Shown: positions 44,670 through 53,524, counted from the stretch's first letter. The stretch: DNA of 64,000 bases from UBA12018 sp051656605 (GCA_051656605.1 JBOGCF010000017.1:1-64000), one strand, 5' to 3'. Notes: generated from the sequence alone by a model not told the origin. Numbers and translations: made by a program.

Positions 44670-44693
44670 AAATTACCTGCGTTACAGGTTATA

Positions 44694-45062
44694 TTATTTA
44701 AGTTCAACCTCTGCGCCAGCTTCTACTAGAGAATTTTTCAACGCTTCAGCTTCTTCTTTGCTTACACCTTCTTTGATGTTACATGGAGCACCATCAACGA
44801 TATCTTTAGCTTCTTTCAAACCAAGACCTGTAAGTTCTTTAACAAGTTTAACGATAGCTAATTTGTTAGCACCAGCTGCTTTCAACACTACGTCGAAAGA
44901 AGTTTTCTCAGCTGCAGCTTCAGCAGCAGGAGCAGCAGCAACAGCAACAGCTGCAGCAGCAGGTTCGATACCGTACTCGTTCTTTAGGATTTCAGCAAGT
45001 TCGTTAACTTCCTTTACGGTCAAGTTTACTAATTGTTCTGCAAAAGCTTTCAAATCTGCCAT
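44694..45062 (-). CDS. rplL: 50S ribosomal protein L7/L12
   Basis: 122 residues with the N-terminal dimerisation helix, an Ala-rich hinge (about 35-50), and a C-terminal factor-binding domain (KTSFDVVLKAAGANKLAIVKLVKELTGLGLKEAKD). It is in the stalk of the large subunit and recruits translation GTPases. Gene order rplJ-rplL is normal. Confidence 0.98.
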   Translation of the reverse strand: MADLKAFAEQLVNLTVKEVNELAEILKNEYGIEPAAAAVAVAAAPAAEAAAEKTSFDVVLKAAGANKLAIVKLVKELTGLGLKEAKDIVDGAPCNIKEGVSKEEAEALKNSLVEAGAEVELK

Positions 45063-45107
45063 TTTTGTATGATTTTAATGATTTACTAATCTAGTTATAT
45101 GAATAAA

Positions 45108-45623
45108 TTATCTTTCTGCAAGAGTTGTTAAAACTCCATGAATTGTCTGTCCACCTGATGATAGAGCTGAAATAACGTTCTTCGCTGGAGATTGAAGCAA
45201 CATAATAACGTCGCCAATAAGTTCCTCTCTGCTCTTGATGTTTACAAGTGCGTCTAATTGATCAGCACCAACATAAACACATTCTTGAACGTAAGCCGCT
45301 TTCAATTCAGGTTTACCAGCTTCTTTAGCGAACGCTTTGATCAATTTAGCCGGAGCGTTTGCTGTTTGTGAAAACATCACAGCTGTATTGCCTTTCATAG
45401 CTGAAACTAGTCCAGAGAAATCTCCTTCAATAGTTTCTAGAGCTTTTTCTAGCAAAGTGTTCTTTACAACCATCATCTTCACATCACTCTTGAAACACTC
45501 TCTTCTAAGTGCTGACGTTTTCTCTGCATCTAGTGCTTCGATATTAGTCAGATAGAAGTTACTGTATTCCTGAATGGTTGAAGCAATTTGTTCTATAATA
45601 GCACTTTTTTCTTCCTTTCTCAT
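45108..45623 (-). CDS. rplJ: 50S ribosomal protein L10
   Basis: 171 residues. L10 is the base of the L7/L12 stalk. Motifs AEKTSALRRECFKSDVKMMVVKNTLL and NTAVMFSQTANAPAKLIKAFAKEAGKPELKAAYV fit the family. It begins 15 bp after rplA, so no separate L10 leader is present. Confidence 0.98.
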   Translation of the reverse strand: MRKEEKSAIIEQIASTIQEYSNFYLTNIEALDAEKTSALRRECFKSDVKMMVVKNTLLEKALETIEGDFSGLVSAMKGNTAVMFSQTANAPAKLIKAFAKEAGKPELKAAYVQECVYVGADQLDALVNIKSREELIGDVIMLLQSPAKNVISALSSGGQTIHGVLTTLAER

Positions 45624-45638
45624 AACTTCTCAATTGTT

Positions 45639-46337
45639 TTAATTTTCTTCAACTGATTTAGGGTCAATTTTGATACCCGGGCTCATAGTACTTGAAAGAA
45701 AGATGCTCTTAATATATGTACCTTTAGCAGCTGATGGTTTAAGTTTAATAAGCGTAGAAACGAATTCCTTAGCATTATCACGGATTTGATCTTCTGTGAA
45801 TGAAACTTTACCGATTGAAGCGTGAACGATACCAGTTTTGTCAACTTTGAAGTCGATCTTACCTTGTTTCACTTCTTTAACCGCGTTACCAACTTCGTTA
45901 GTAACTGTTCCACTCTTTGGGTTTGGCATCAAACCACGAGGACCCAAAACGCGTCCTAGAGCACCAATCTTACCCATGATTGAAGGCATTGTAATGATAA
46001 CATCGATATCAGTCCAACCACCTTTAATCTTGTCGATATATTCGTCCAACCCTACATAGTCAGCGCCAGCAGCAAGTGCTTCAGCTTCCTTGTCAGGTGT
46101 ACATAATGCAAGAACCCTAACCTGCTTACCTGTTCCGTGAGGTAGTGAAACCACACCTCTCACCATTTGGTTAGCTTTACGTGGGTCAACACCAAGACGT
46201 ACATCAACATCAACAGAAGAATCAAACTTTGCAGTTGTGATTTCTTTTACCAATGCAGAAGCTTCTTTTAGTGTGTAAGATTTCCCAGCTTCAATTTTGC
46301 CTAAAGCTAACTTTTGATTTTTTGTAAGTTTACTCAT
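45639..46337 (-). CDS. rplA: 50S ribosomal protein L1
   Basis: 232 residues. The family signature GVVSLPHGTGKQVRVLALC is near 60-78 and VDVDVRLGVDPRKANQMVRG precedes it. L1 binds 23S rRNA at the E-site stalk, and in E. coli represses its own operon. It starts 15 bp after rplK. Confidence 0.98.
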   Translation of the reverse strand: MSKLTKNQKLALGKIEAGKSYTLKEASALVKEITTAKFDSSVDVDVRLGVDPRKANQMVRGVVSLPHGTGKQVRVLALCTPDKEAEALAAGADYVGLDEYIDKIKGGWTDIDVIITMPSIMGKIGALGRVLGPRGLMPNPKSGTVTNEVGNAVKEVKQGKIDFKVDKTGIVHASIGKVSFTEDQIRDNAKEFVSTLIKLKPSAAKGTYIKSIFLSSTMSPGIKIDPKSVEEN

Positions 46338-46352
46338 TCTAATTGAAGTTTA

Positions 46353-46796
46353 TTAATTTAACTCCGGGAATTCTCCTTTAACGGTGATACCCATACTTCT
46401 AGCTGTACCAGCAACCATAGTCATAGCTGACTTTAGTGTGAAACAGTTCAAGTCTACCATTTTGTCTTCAGCGATAGCTTTCACCTGATCCCAAGTAATT
46501 TCTGCGATCTTTTTACGGTTTGGCTCTGCAGATCCACTCTTAGCCTTTGTTACTTCTAACAATTGAATAGGCACAGGAGGAGTCTTAACAACAAAGTCGA
46601 AAGACTTGTCAGCATAGTAAGTAATTACCACAGGTAAAATCTTACCAGCTTTGTCCTGAGTTCTGGCATTAAATTGCTTGCAAAACTCCATAATGTTAAT
46701 ACCCTTAGAACCTAAAGCAGGTCCAACAGGGGGAGAAGGATTTGCTGCCCCTCCTTTAATCTGCAATTTGATTTGTCCAGCAACTTCTTTAGCCAT
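46353..46796 (-). CDS. rplK: 50S ribosomal protein L11
   Basis: 147 residues. Conserved GGAANPSPPVGPALGSKGINIMEFCKQFNA near the N-terminus (15-44) and the C-terminal AGTARSMGI. L11 binds the GTPase-associated region of 23S rRNA. It follows nusG by 60 bp and starts the L11 operon. Confidence 0.98.
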   Translation of the reverse strand: MAKEVAGQIKLQIKGGAANPSPPVGPALGSKGINIMEFCKQFNARTQDKAGKILPVVITYYADKSFDFVVKTPPVPIQLLEVTKAKSGSAEPNRKKIAEITWDQVKAIAEDKMVDLNCFTLKSAMTMVAGTARSMGITVKGEFPELN

Positions 46797-46856
46797 TTTT
46801 CTAAAATTTTAGATTATAACACGTAACTAAAGAGCTAAATTCAGCGTAACCTGAAG

Positions 46857-47399
46857 TTACTCTTTTTCAACTTGCATATAGCCGAGCTCCAACGGAGTTT
46901 TACGGCCAAAAACCTTAACCATTACCTTAAGCTTCTTCTTTTCGGTATTGATTTCTTCGATAATTCCGGTAAATCCGCTGAACGGACCGAAATTAATCTT
47001 AACGTTTTCACCAACCATGAATTGAACATCCAACTCTTCTTGTTGTTCCTGTAATTCATCGACTGTGCCGAGAATACGAGCAACTTCAGAAGGTCTTAAT
47101 GGAACCGGAGTATCCGTTCCACCTAAAAAGCCAATAACATTGGGGATGTTTCTTAATCGGTGAGAGACTTCACCAACCAAAGCCGCTTCTACCAATACAT
47201 AACCTGGCAAATAGGCACGTTCTTTAACGACCTTTTTGCCATTGCGTACAGAGTAAACCTTTTCGGTTGGAATCAAAACCTGTGCGACGTAATCTCCAAG
47301 ATCTGTATTCTTAATTTCAGCTTCAAGATACTCTCTTACTTTATTCTCCTTACCACTAATGGCACGAAGAACATAAAATTTCTTTTCAAATTCAGACAT
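46857..47399 (-). CDS. nusG: Transcription termination/antitermination protein NusG
   Basis: 180 residues. The NGN domain (FYVLRAISGKENKVREYLE, then LPGYVLVEA) is followed by a KOW domain (VGENVKINFGPFSGFTGIIEEINTEKKKLKVMVKVFGRKTPLEL). It binds RNA polymerase and links it to Rho or the ribosome. secE is 13 bp upstream. Confidence 0.98.
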   Translation of the reverse strand: MSEFEKKFYVLRAISGKENKVREYLEAEIKNTDLGDYVAQVLIPTEKVYSVRNGKKVVKERAYLPGYVLVEAALVGEVSHRLRNIPNVIGFLGGTDTPVPLRPSEVARILGTVDELQEQQEELDVQFMVGENVKINFGPFSGFTGIIEEINTEKKKLKVMVKVFGRKTPLELGYMQVEKE

Positions 47400-47412
47400 A
47401 TCTCAAATAAAA

Positions 47413-47607
47413 TTAGAAGATCTTTTCGTAGAAGAAACGCATCACATTTTCAAAGCCTAAGTCAACAACGGCAATCATTGCTGCAATAATAAGGGAAGCT
47501 AGCATTACCACAACAGCACTGTTTGACAGCTCGTTTCTTGAGGGCCAAGATACCTTATATACAAGTTCGTTATAAGATTCCTTAATATATGTAGTTATCT
47601 TCTTCAT
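47413..47607 (-). CDS. secE: Preprotein translocase subunit SecE
   Basis: 64 residues from the ATG at 47607; the open frame runs further upstream to 47655 but that would cross the tRNA-Trp gene, so the shorter start is right. Contains the amphipathic helix (KKITTYIKESYNELVYKVSWPSRNEL) and one membrane segment (AVVVMLASLIIAAMIAVVDLG), as expected for single-TM SecE that clamps SecY. Confidence 0.96.
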   Translation of the reverse strand: MKKITTYIKESYNELVYKVSWPSRNELSNSAVVVMLASLIIAAMIAVVDLGFENVMRFFYEKIF

Positions 47608-47625
47608 TGAATCTATAGATTTTTG

Positions 47626-47698
47626 CACGGGTCGAGAGACTCGAACTCCCGACACTCGGTTTTGGAGACCGATGCTCTACCAACTGAGCTAGACCCGT
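47626..47698 (-). tRNA. tRNA-Trp (CCA)
   Basis: On the minus strand ACGGGTC pairs with GACCCGT, the anticodon stem-loop is CGGTCTCCAAAACCG with anticodon CCA, and the T-loop GTTCGAGTC is normal. 73 nt, CCA not encoded. Lies between tuf and secE. Confidence 0.97.
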
Positions 47699-47701
47699 AG
47701 A

Positions 47702-47731
47702 AAATAAGCCGGCGGTAAAACCGGCTTATTA
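47702..47731 (-). terminator. Hairpin between tuf and tRNA-Trp
   Basis: Arms AATAAGCCGG and CCGGCTTATT form a 10-bp stem, with only TTTTC before the tRNA. Partial terminator or processing signal between the two genes. Confidence 0.6.
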
Positions 47732-47747
47732 AATATGGAGATTGTTA

Positions 47748-48935
47748 TTAGTCTAACAATTCTGTGATCTGACCTGCACCTACTGTACGACCACCTTCAC
47801 GGATAGCGAAACGTAGACCTACGTTACAAGCTACTGGATAGATAAGATCTACAGTGATTGTCAAGTTGTCACCTGGCATAACCATTTCAGTTCCTTCTGG
47901 AAGAGTGATCTCACCAGTTACGTCAAGAGTACGTAGGTAGAACTGAGGACGGTATTTGTTGTGGAATGGAGTGTGACGTCCACCTTCTTCTTTTTTCAAG
48001 ATATAAACCTCAGCTTTGAATCTTGTGTGAGGAGTTACTTTACCTGGGTGGCAAATAACCATACCACGTTTGATTTCAGCTTTGTCGATACCACGAAGTA
48101 GAAGACCAACGTTGTCACCTGCTTGACCTTCGTCAAGAATCTTACGGAACATTTCAACACCAGTTACAACTGATTTCTTAGGCTCAGAACCAAGACCGAT
48201 GATTTGTACCTCTTCACCAGATTTGATGATACCTGTTTCGATACGACCTGTTGCTACAGTACCACGACCTGTGATAGAGAACACGTCTTCAACTGGCATC
48301 AAGAATGGTTTATCAACGTCACGAGGAGGAAGTGGAATCCAAGTATCAACAGCGCTCATAAGCTCCATGATCTTATCTTCCCATTGCTCGATACCGTTCA
48401 AACCACCAAGTGCAGAACCACGGATAACTGGAGTATTGTCACCGTCGAATTCATAGAATGAAAGAAGTTCTCTCATTTCCATTTCAACAAGCTCCAACAT
48501 CTCTTCGTCGTCAACCATGTCACATTTGTTCATGAACACAACTAGTTTAGGTACGTTTACCTGACGAGCTAGAAGGATGTGCTCACGAGTTTGAGGCATA
48601 GGACCATCTGTTGCAGCTACCACGATAATAGCACCGTCCATCTGAGCAGCACCAGTTACCATGTTCTTTACGTAGTCGGCGTGTCCTGGACAGTCAACGT
48701 GCGCGTAGTGACGGTTTTCTGTTTCGTACTCAACGTGAGCAGTGTTGATAGTAATACCTCTTTCTTTTTCTTCTGGTGCGTTATCGATCTGATCGAATGA
48801 TTTCAATTCAGAAAGACCTTTCTTTGCCAAAACTGTAGTAATAGCAGCAGTCAAAGTAGTTTTACCGTGGTCAACGTGACCGATCGTACCAATGTTTACG
48901 TGTGGCTTCGATCTGTTAAAATGTTCTTTTGCCAT
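47748..48935 (-). CDS. tuf: Elongation factor Tu
   Basis: 395 residues. GTPase motifs GHVDHGKT (19-26), DCPGHADYV (about 80-88), NKCD (about 136-139), then two beta-barrel domains for tRNA binding (PGKVTPHTRFKAEVYILKKEEGGRHTPF). It is the last protein-coding gene of a thr-tyr-gly-thr tRNA-tuf unit. Confidence 0.99.
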   Translation of the reverse strand: MAKEHFNRSKPHVNIGTIGHVDHGKTTLTAAITTVLAKKGLSELKSFDQIDNAPEEKERGITINTAHVEYETENRHYAHVDCPGHADYVKNMVTGAAQMDGAIIVVAATDGPMPQTREHILLARQVNVPKLVVFMNKCDMVDDEEMLELVEMEMRELLSFYEFDGDNTPVIRGSALGGLNGIEQWEDKIMELMSAVDTWIPLPPRDVDKPFLMPVEDVFSITGRGTVATGRIETGIIKSGEEVQIIGLGSEPKKSVVTGVEMFRKILDEGQAGDNVGLLLRGIDKAEIKRGMVICHPGKVTPHTRFKAEVYILKKEEGGRHTPFHNKYRPQFYLRTLDVTGEITLPEGTEMVMPGDNLTITVDLIYPVACNVGLRFAIREGGRTVGAGQITELLD

Positions 48936-48987
48936 AACTTAATAGTTCTTTATTTGATTAATGATCATATCCTAAACAAAAAAAATG

Positions 48988-49059
<72 letters not shown>

Positions 49060-49067
49060 AACAAAAG

Positions 49068-49140
49068 AGCGGGAAACGGGGCTCAAACCCGCGACCCTCA
49101 GCTTGGAAGGCTGATGCTCTATCAACTGAGCTATTCCCGC
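49068..49140 (-). tRNA. tRNA-Gly (TCC)
   Basis: Minus strand: GCGGGAA acceptor pairing with TTCCCGC; anticodon loop CTTCCAA with TCC. 73 nt. Confidence 0.96.
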
Positions 49141-49157
49141 ATACAAAATCAAAGAAG

Positions 49158-49239
49158 TGGGCAGTGAAGGATTCGAACCTCCGAAGGTGTTACCAGCTGA
49201 GTTACAGTCAGCCCCATTTGGCCACTCTGGAAACTGCCC
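49158..49239 (-). tRNA. tRNA-Tyr (GTA)
   Basis: Minus strand: GGGCAGT and ACTGCCC acceptor arms; anticodon GTA in CTGACTGTAACTCAG; a long variable arm as expected for bacterial tyrosine tRNA. 82 nt. Confidence 0.97.
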
Positions 49240-49259
49240 TTCTATCTTCTTTTCTTTTG

Positions 49260-49333
49260 AGCCTCTTGTCGGATTCGAACCAACGACCCCGAGATTACAA
49301 ATCACGTGCTCTGGCCAACTGAGCTAAAGAGGC
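49260..49333 (-). tRNA. tRNA-Thr (TGT)
   Basis: Minus strand: GCCTCTT and AAGAGGC acceptor arms; anticodon TGT in GTGATTTGTAATCTC. 74 nt. First gene of the Thr-Tyr-Gly-Thr-tuf unit. Confidence 0.96.
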
Positions 49334-49355
49334 AAAACTAAAAGCTTAAAAGAAA

Positions 49356-49390
49356 GCCGTTTCAAGTCGTTGTTACGTCCCTGAAACGGC
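49356..49390 (-). terminator. Terminator of xerC-hpf
   Basis: On the minus strand GCCGTTTCA and TGAAACGGC arms (9 bp) followed by TTTCTTTT. It sits directly downstream of the hpf stop and overlaps the start of the tRNA-tuf transcript. Confidence 0.75.
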
Positions 49391-49391
49391 T

Positions 49392-49424
49392 GCAAAATTA
49401 TAGATTAAATTTTAATCACCAAAC
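49392..49424 (-). promoter_or_regulatory. Promoter of the tRNA-tuf unit
   Basis: On the minus strand GTTTG at -33, 19-nt spacer, TAATTTTGC at -7: a perfect Bacteroidota housekeeping promoter. The expected start, near 49385, falls inside the terminator hairpin of hpf. Confidence 0.8.
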
Positions 49425-49440
49425 ATTTTGCGAATATTTT

Positions 49441-49740
49441 TTACGCGTTGCGCATTTTTTCTTTGTATTTACCTAACTGTTTAGCTAAGGCATCCACAAC
49501 CAAGTCGATAGCTTCTTCAAACGTATCACACACTTTTTCAGCGAATAATTCGTCATTCTTTACCAACAACTTGATAGATGCTTCTTTGTTTAAAGCCGAC
49601 TCGGGTTTTACAACTCTTAGAACTACATCGGCCTCTACTATACCATCGTAAATATGATCAAGCTTAGATACTTTCTTTGTAATAAAAGACTCCAATTGAC
49701 TTGACGCATCGAAATGAATGGCCTGAATTCTAACTTCCAT
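49441..49740 (-). CDS. hpf: Ribosome hibernation-promoting factor, short form
   Basis: 99 residues. The signature starts MEVRIQAIHFDASSQLESFITKKVSKLDH and goes on to EASIKLLVKNDELFAEKVCDTFEEAIDLVVDALAKQL. This short form dimerises or inactivates ribosomes in stationary phase. It overlaps the end of xerC by 11 bp. Confidence 0.95.
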   Translation of the reverse strand: MEVRIQAIHFDASSQLESFITKKVSKLDHIYDGIVEADVVLRVVKPESALNKEASIKLLVKNDELFAEKVCDTFEEAIDLVVDALAKQLGKYKEKMRNA

Positions 49741-50635
49741 GACTACCTCCTTTTTTAAGTGCTCTTGGATGAGCTTTGTACATTTTCTTTAATTCTTCAA
49801 ACGAAGTATGCGTATACACACTGGTGGAGGCTAGGCTTTCATGCCCAAGCAACTCCTTGACCGCTGTCAATTCCGCACCATTGTTTAGCATACTGGTGGC
49901 AAACGAGTGTCGCAACACGTGCGGACTTCGTTTCGTCAGAGAAGTAACCGAGGCTAACCTCTCCCTCACCACTTTATAAACAGCCGAAACCGGCATTTGT
50001 TCTCCTTTATCCGAAACAAAAAGCCAATCTACCCCATTCGGGCAAATGTCTTTTCGAAAATTCAAATACTCCTCAATCAACATCTTCAAACTTTCGGCAA
50101 ATGGAATAATTCGTTGCTTATTTCGCTTACCACTCACTTTCAATTGCATAAGCGAAAAATCCACATCCGAAAGCCTCAACCCTATCAATTCTGCCCTACG
50201 CATACCTGTCACGTAAAGCATCTCCAAAATTAATCTTGTTCGCGAACCCTGCAAGTCTTTTTCAAAATTTTCTTCTTGCAATAATTCTTCCATCTCCGAA
50301 TCGCGCACAAAAACCGGCAACGGCTTCTTATTCTTCGGACCCGTAACGAGGCGCAATGGATTTGCATCCACCTCTCCCATCTTTTGCAAATAACGAAAAA
50401 AAGACTTCAACGTACTCAACTTTCGATTAGCTGAAGTCGTAGAAGCCCCATTCTCCATCAACGACACAAGCCATCCTCTTACAATGTCTGCATCGATACC
50501 CTTAGGATCAAAAAAAACAGACTCGTCCCTTAAATATGCTTCAAATTGATCAAGATCCCTACGATAGGCATCAAGCGTACAAGAAGAATAATTTCTCTCA
50601 TACCGAAGATATTTTAGAAACGAGTCTGTTAACAT
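49730..50635 (-). CDS. xerC: Tyrosine recombinase XerC
   Basis: 301 residues. The N-terminal SAM-like DNA-binding domain is 1-95. Catalytic residues are all seen: Arg146 (TGMRRAEL), Lys170, His239 and Arg242 (SPHVLRH), His265 (LLGHES), Tyr274 (TSVYTH). With XerD it resolves chromosome dimers at dif. The short upstream gap and the overlap with hpf make an operon. Confidence 0.95.
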   Translation of the reverse strand: MLTDSFLKYLRYERNYSSCTLDAYRRDLDQFEAYLRDESVFFDPKGIDADIVRGWLVSLMENGASTTSANRKLSTLKSFFRYLQKMGEVDANPLRLVTGPKNKKPLPVFVRDSEMEELLQEENFEKDLQGSRTRLILEMLYVTGMRRAELIGLRLSDVDFSLMQLKVSGKRNKQRIIPFAESLKMLIEEYLNFRKDICPNGVDWLFVSDKGEQMPVSAVYKVVRERLASVTSLTKRSPHVLRHSFATSMLNNGAELTAVKELLGHESLASTSVYTHTSFEELKKMYKAHPRALKKGGSHGS

Positions 50636-50727
50636 AGCCGTTGCGTATTAATATACCGAATATCGGTAAACGTTATGCAACGAATATAGAAATTAGTTTG
50701 CTACAAACCAAAGTATAGAAGAAAATA

Positions 50728-50919
50728 CTATTCTTCTACGCGTTGTAATTGTTGAACGTAAGCAGCTTTAATCATTTTCTTTCTTTTTGATACAGAAGGC
50801 TTAATGAATGCTTGTCTGCTTCTTAGTTCTTTTACAACACCTGTTTTTTCGAACTTTCTTTTGAATTTCTTAAGAGCTTTTTCGATGTTTTCGCCCTCTT
50901 TCAATGGAACTACGATCAT
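50728..50919 (-). CDS. rpsU: 30S ribosomal protein S21
   Basis: 63 residues. Typical pattern IVVPLKEGENIEKALKKFKRKFEKTGVVKELRSRQAFIKPSVSKRKK. S21 helps the small subunit start translation; the Bacteroidota form is said to tie up the anti-SD. It has its own promoter (50984-51017). Confidence 0.97.
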   Translation of the reverse strand: MIVVPLKEGENIEKALKKFKRKFEKTGVVKELRSRQAFIKPSVSKRKKMIKAAYVQQLQRVEE

Positions 50920-50983
50920 ACTAATTATTAATTATATTGTTGATTAATTTCTTCATCTCAGATACACCATAGCATATCGAGCA

Positions 50984-51017
50984 GCAAAATTATACATTGT
51001 TTCGTGATAATCAAAAC
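50984..51017 (-). promoter_or_regulatory. Promoter of rpsU
   Basis: On the minus strand GTTTTG at -33, 19 nt, TAATTTTGC at -7: a perfect match. Start about 57 nt before the rpsU ATG. Confidence 0.85.
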
Positions 51018-51067
51018 TTTCATCGAAGATTTCGCTTTTTTTTATTCTTCCGCTAAATAGAATTCAA

Positions 51068-51075
51068 TAACTTTG
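51068..51075 (+). promoter_or_regulatory. -7 element of the aminopeptidase P gene
   Basis: TAACTTTG matches TAnnTTTG exactly and is 26 bp from the ATG; no TTTG at -33. Back to back with the rpsU promoter. Confidence 0.5.
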
Positions 51076-51100
51076 CCCATATATTCAATACAATATACCT

Positions 51101-52888
51101 ATGAAAACAAACACTATGGATCGCATAAGTGCTCTACGTGAGCAAATGAAATTGCATCATATAGATGCTTATATCATACCAAGTACAGATCCTCACTTGA
51201 GTGAGTATCCCGCATCTCGTTGGAAATCGCGTGCATGGGTATCAGGCTTTACAGGTTCTGCCGGAACTGTCGTAATCACCAGCGACAAAGCCGGTTTATG
51301 GACCGATTCGCGTTATTTTCTACAAGCAGAGACCGAACTTGCCGGAACCGGTATTGATCTTTACCGTCAAGGATTACCAGATACACCTTCCTACACCGAA
51401 TTTCTTATTCAAACATTAAGCAGTGGCAACACAGTCGGATTCGACGCGCAATGTTTCGGAGCCGGAGAAGCGCAAAACTTGATTGCAGCATTCAAGCGCA
51501 AGAAAATAAACATCGAAAGCTCATTCGATCTCATCGAGGCCATTTGGAAAGACCGTCCGTCAATTCCACAAGAACCATTCTTCGCTTATCCAGCAGAATA
51601 TGCGGGAGCAACAACCGAAGAAAAGCTGAATCGTGTGAATAACGCCCTTCACCAAGCCGGAGCTGATTGCACCGTGCTTTGCACATTGGATGAAATCGCA
51701 TGGACCTTCAACATCCGCGGAACAGACGTATCGTACAATCCGGTAGTTGTGAGTTATGCATTCGTATCCGAAAATGAAAATGTTCTTTTTGTGGAGCGCG
51801 GCAAACTTGAAAAAGAAACAGCAGACGCGTTAATGCATGCCGGTGTTATTATTGCCGACTACAACAAGATCATCCCGTATCTCAACAACTTAAAAGAAGA
51901 TACCATCATTTTGGTCGACAAAGCCAAAACCAATCTTTCGGTCTACAATGCCATTCCGCAACACTGCACCAAAGTAGAAACGGCATCGCCTGTAGCATTG
52001 CTTAAAAGCGTAAAGAACGAAACCGAACTAAAAGGTTTCCGCAACGCAATGGTAAAAGACGGTATCGCCCTTACCAAATTCTTTATGTGGCTTGAAGCAT
52101 CCCTTGCAGGAGGCGAACCACTTACCGAAATCCAAATTGCCGAACAGCTTACAGCATTCCGCAGCGAACAGCCGTTTTATGTATCAGACAGTTTCGGAAC
52201 AATCTGCGGATACAACGAACACGGAGCCATCGTTCATTACAGCGCAACTCCGGAGACTGCATCTGTTGTTCGCAACGAAGGTATGCTACTAATCGACTCA
52301 GGCGCACAATACTTCGACGGCACTACCGATATTACCCGCACCGTTGCATTGGGAGAGCCAAGCGAAGCAATGATCAAAGACTTTACACGTGTACTAAAAG
52401 GTCACATCTCGTTGGGTAAATGCAAGTTTCCACAAGGCACCAGAGGCTCGCAATTGGATATCCTTGCCAGAAAAGCTCTTTGGGATAACGGACTAAACTA
52501 CCTGCACGGTACAGGTCATGGTATCGGACACTTCCTCAATGTACACGAAGGCCCACAAAGCATTCGTATGGATGAAAACCCTGTTACACTTCAACCGGGC
52601 ATGGTATTATCAAACGAACCGGGACTTTATCGTACCGGTGAATATGGTATCCGCATCGAGAATTTGATCCGTGTACAAGAAGACAGCGAAACAGAGTTTG
52701 GCAAATTCTACAGCTTCGAAACATTGACACTGTTCCCGATCGACCGCAAACTTATCGACCCGGCAATGCTTTCGGTACGTGAGCGTGTCTGGTTAAACAA
52801 ATACCATCAGTTTGTATTCGACACCTTGACTCCGCATTTGAATGCCGACGAGCAAGCATGGTTGAAACAACAAACTGCCGAAATTTAA
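51101..52888 (+). CDS. Aminopeptidase P family protein (Xaa-Pro aminopeptidase)
   Basis: 595 residues. The N-terminal half is two creatinase-like domains (LREQMKLHHIDAYIIPSTDPHLSEYP, then FTGSAGTVVITSDKAGLWTDSRYF). The C-terminal pita-bread domain holds the metal ligands: DSGAQYFDGTTDITRT (two Asp), HGTGHGIGHFLNVHEGP (His), SNEPGLYRTGEYGIRIENL (two Glu). Removes N-terminal residues before proline. Long form, like eukaryotic APP1. The gamma-carbonic-anhydrase gene follows 13 bp downstream. Confidence 0.95.
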   Translation: MKTNTMDRISALREQMKLHHIDAYIIPSTDPHLSEYPASRWKSRAWVSGFTGSAGTVVITSDKAGLWTDSRYFLQAETELAGTGIDLYRQGLPDTPSYTEFLIQTLSSGNTVGFDAQCFGAGEAQNLIAAFKRKKINIESSFDLIEAIWKDRPSIPQEPFFAYPAEYAGATTEEKLNRVNNALHQAGADCTVLCTLDEIAWTFNIRGTDVSYNPVVVSYAFVSENENVLFVERGKLEKETADALMHAGVIIADYNKIIPYLNNLKEDTIILVDKAKTNLSVYNAIPQHCTKVETASPVALLKSVKNETELKGFRNAMVKDGIALTKFFMWLEASLAGGEPLTEIQIAEQLTAFRSEQPFYVSDSFGTICGYNEHGAIVHYSATPETASVVRNEGMLLIDSGAQYFDGTTDITRTVALGEPSEAMIKDFTRVLKGHISLGKCKFPQGTRGSQLDILARKALWDNGLNYLHGTGHGIGHFLNVHEGPQSIRMDENPVTLQPGMVLSNEPGLYRTGEYGIRIENLIRVQEDSETEFGKFYSFETLTLFPIDRKLIDPAMLSVRERVWLNKYHQFVFDTLTPHLNADEQAWLKQQTAEI

Positions 52889-52901
52889 AACCTACAACAA
52901 C

Positions 52902-53435
52902 ATGGCATTAATCAAATCAGTAAGAGGCTTCACTCCGCAAATCGGAGAAAACACCTACTTGGCAGATAATGCAACCATCATAGGCGATGTCGTTATCGGC
53001 AACGATTGCAGCATCTGGTTTAGTACCGTATTGCGTGGCGATGTCAACTCCATCCGTATCGGAAACCGTGTAAACGTGCAAGATGGTTCTGTATTACACA
53101 CCCTCTACCAAAAGTCGACCATCGAAATCGGTGACGACGTATCGGTAGGGCACAACGTTGTAATACACGGAGCAAAGATTTGCAACGGCGCACTACTAGG
53201 CATGAACTCGGTCATTCTCGACGATGCAGTAATCGGCGAAGGCGCGATCATAGCAGCCGGATCGGTTGTACTTAGCGGCACACAAGTAGAACCCGGATCA
53301 ATCTACGCAGGCGTTCCTGCCAAGTTTGTCAAAAAGGTAGATCCCGAGCAAGCTAAAGAGATCAATCAACGCATTGCAAAGAACTATCTGATGTATGCAT
53401 CTTGGTATAAAGACGAAGAAGCAAACGATCAATAA
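52902..53435 (+). CDS. Gamma-carbonic-anhydrase-like hexapeptide protein
   Basis: 177 residues of left-handed beta-helix, with turns such as IGDVVIGNDCSIWFSTVLRGDVNSIRIGNRVNVQDGSVLHT and VSVGHNVVIHGAKICNGALLGMNSVI. The His residues in SVLHT and VGHNVVIHG are the zinc ligands in the family. Activity as carbonic anhydrase is not sure for YrdA/PaaY-type proteins. Operon with the aminopeptidase. Confidence 0.92.
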   Translation: MALIKSVRGFTPQIGENTYLADNATIIGDVVIGNDCSIWFSTVLRGDVNSIRIGNRVNVQDGSVLHTLYQKSTIEIGDDVSVGHNVVIHGAKICNGALLGMNSVILDDAVIGEGAIIAAGSVVLSGTQVEPGSIYAGVPAKFVKKVDPEQAKEINQRIAKNYLMYASWYKDEEANDQ

Positions 53436-53442
53436 AACAAGG

Positions 53443-53460
53443 GGCGCAAGAAATTGCGCC
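53443..53460 (+). terminator. Terminator of the aminopeptidase/gamma-CA operon
   Basis: GGCGCAA and TTGCGCC arms with a GAAA loop, followed by TCTTTC. Confidence 0.75.
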
Positions 53461-53468
53461 TCTTTCAT

Positions 53469-53476
53469 TATATTTG
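53469..53476 (+). promoter_or_regulatory. -7 element of the CBM9-like gene
   Basis: TATATTTG, exact match to TAnnTTTG, directly after the terminator; 49 bp upstream of the ATG at 53525. Confidence 0.55.
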
Positions 53477-53524
53477 CATTTGAGAAATCGACTATAAATA
53501 AAAACACCTATAACGAATCAACAG

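Noticed and set aside
47608..47655. Longer secE start
   Set aside because: Would overlap the tRNA-Trp gene and adds residues not found in SecE.
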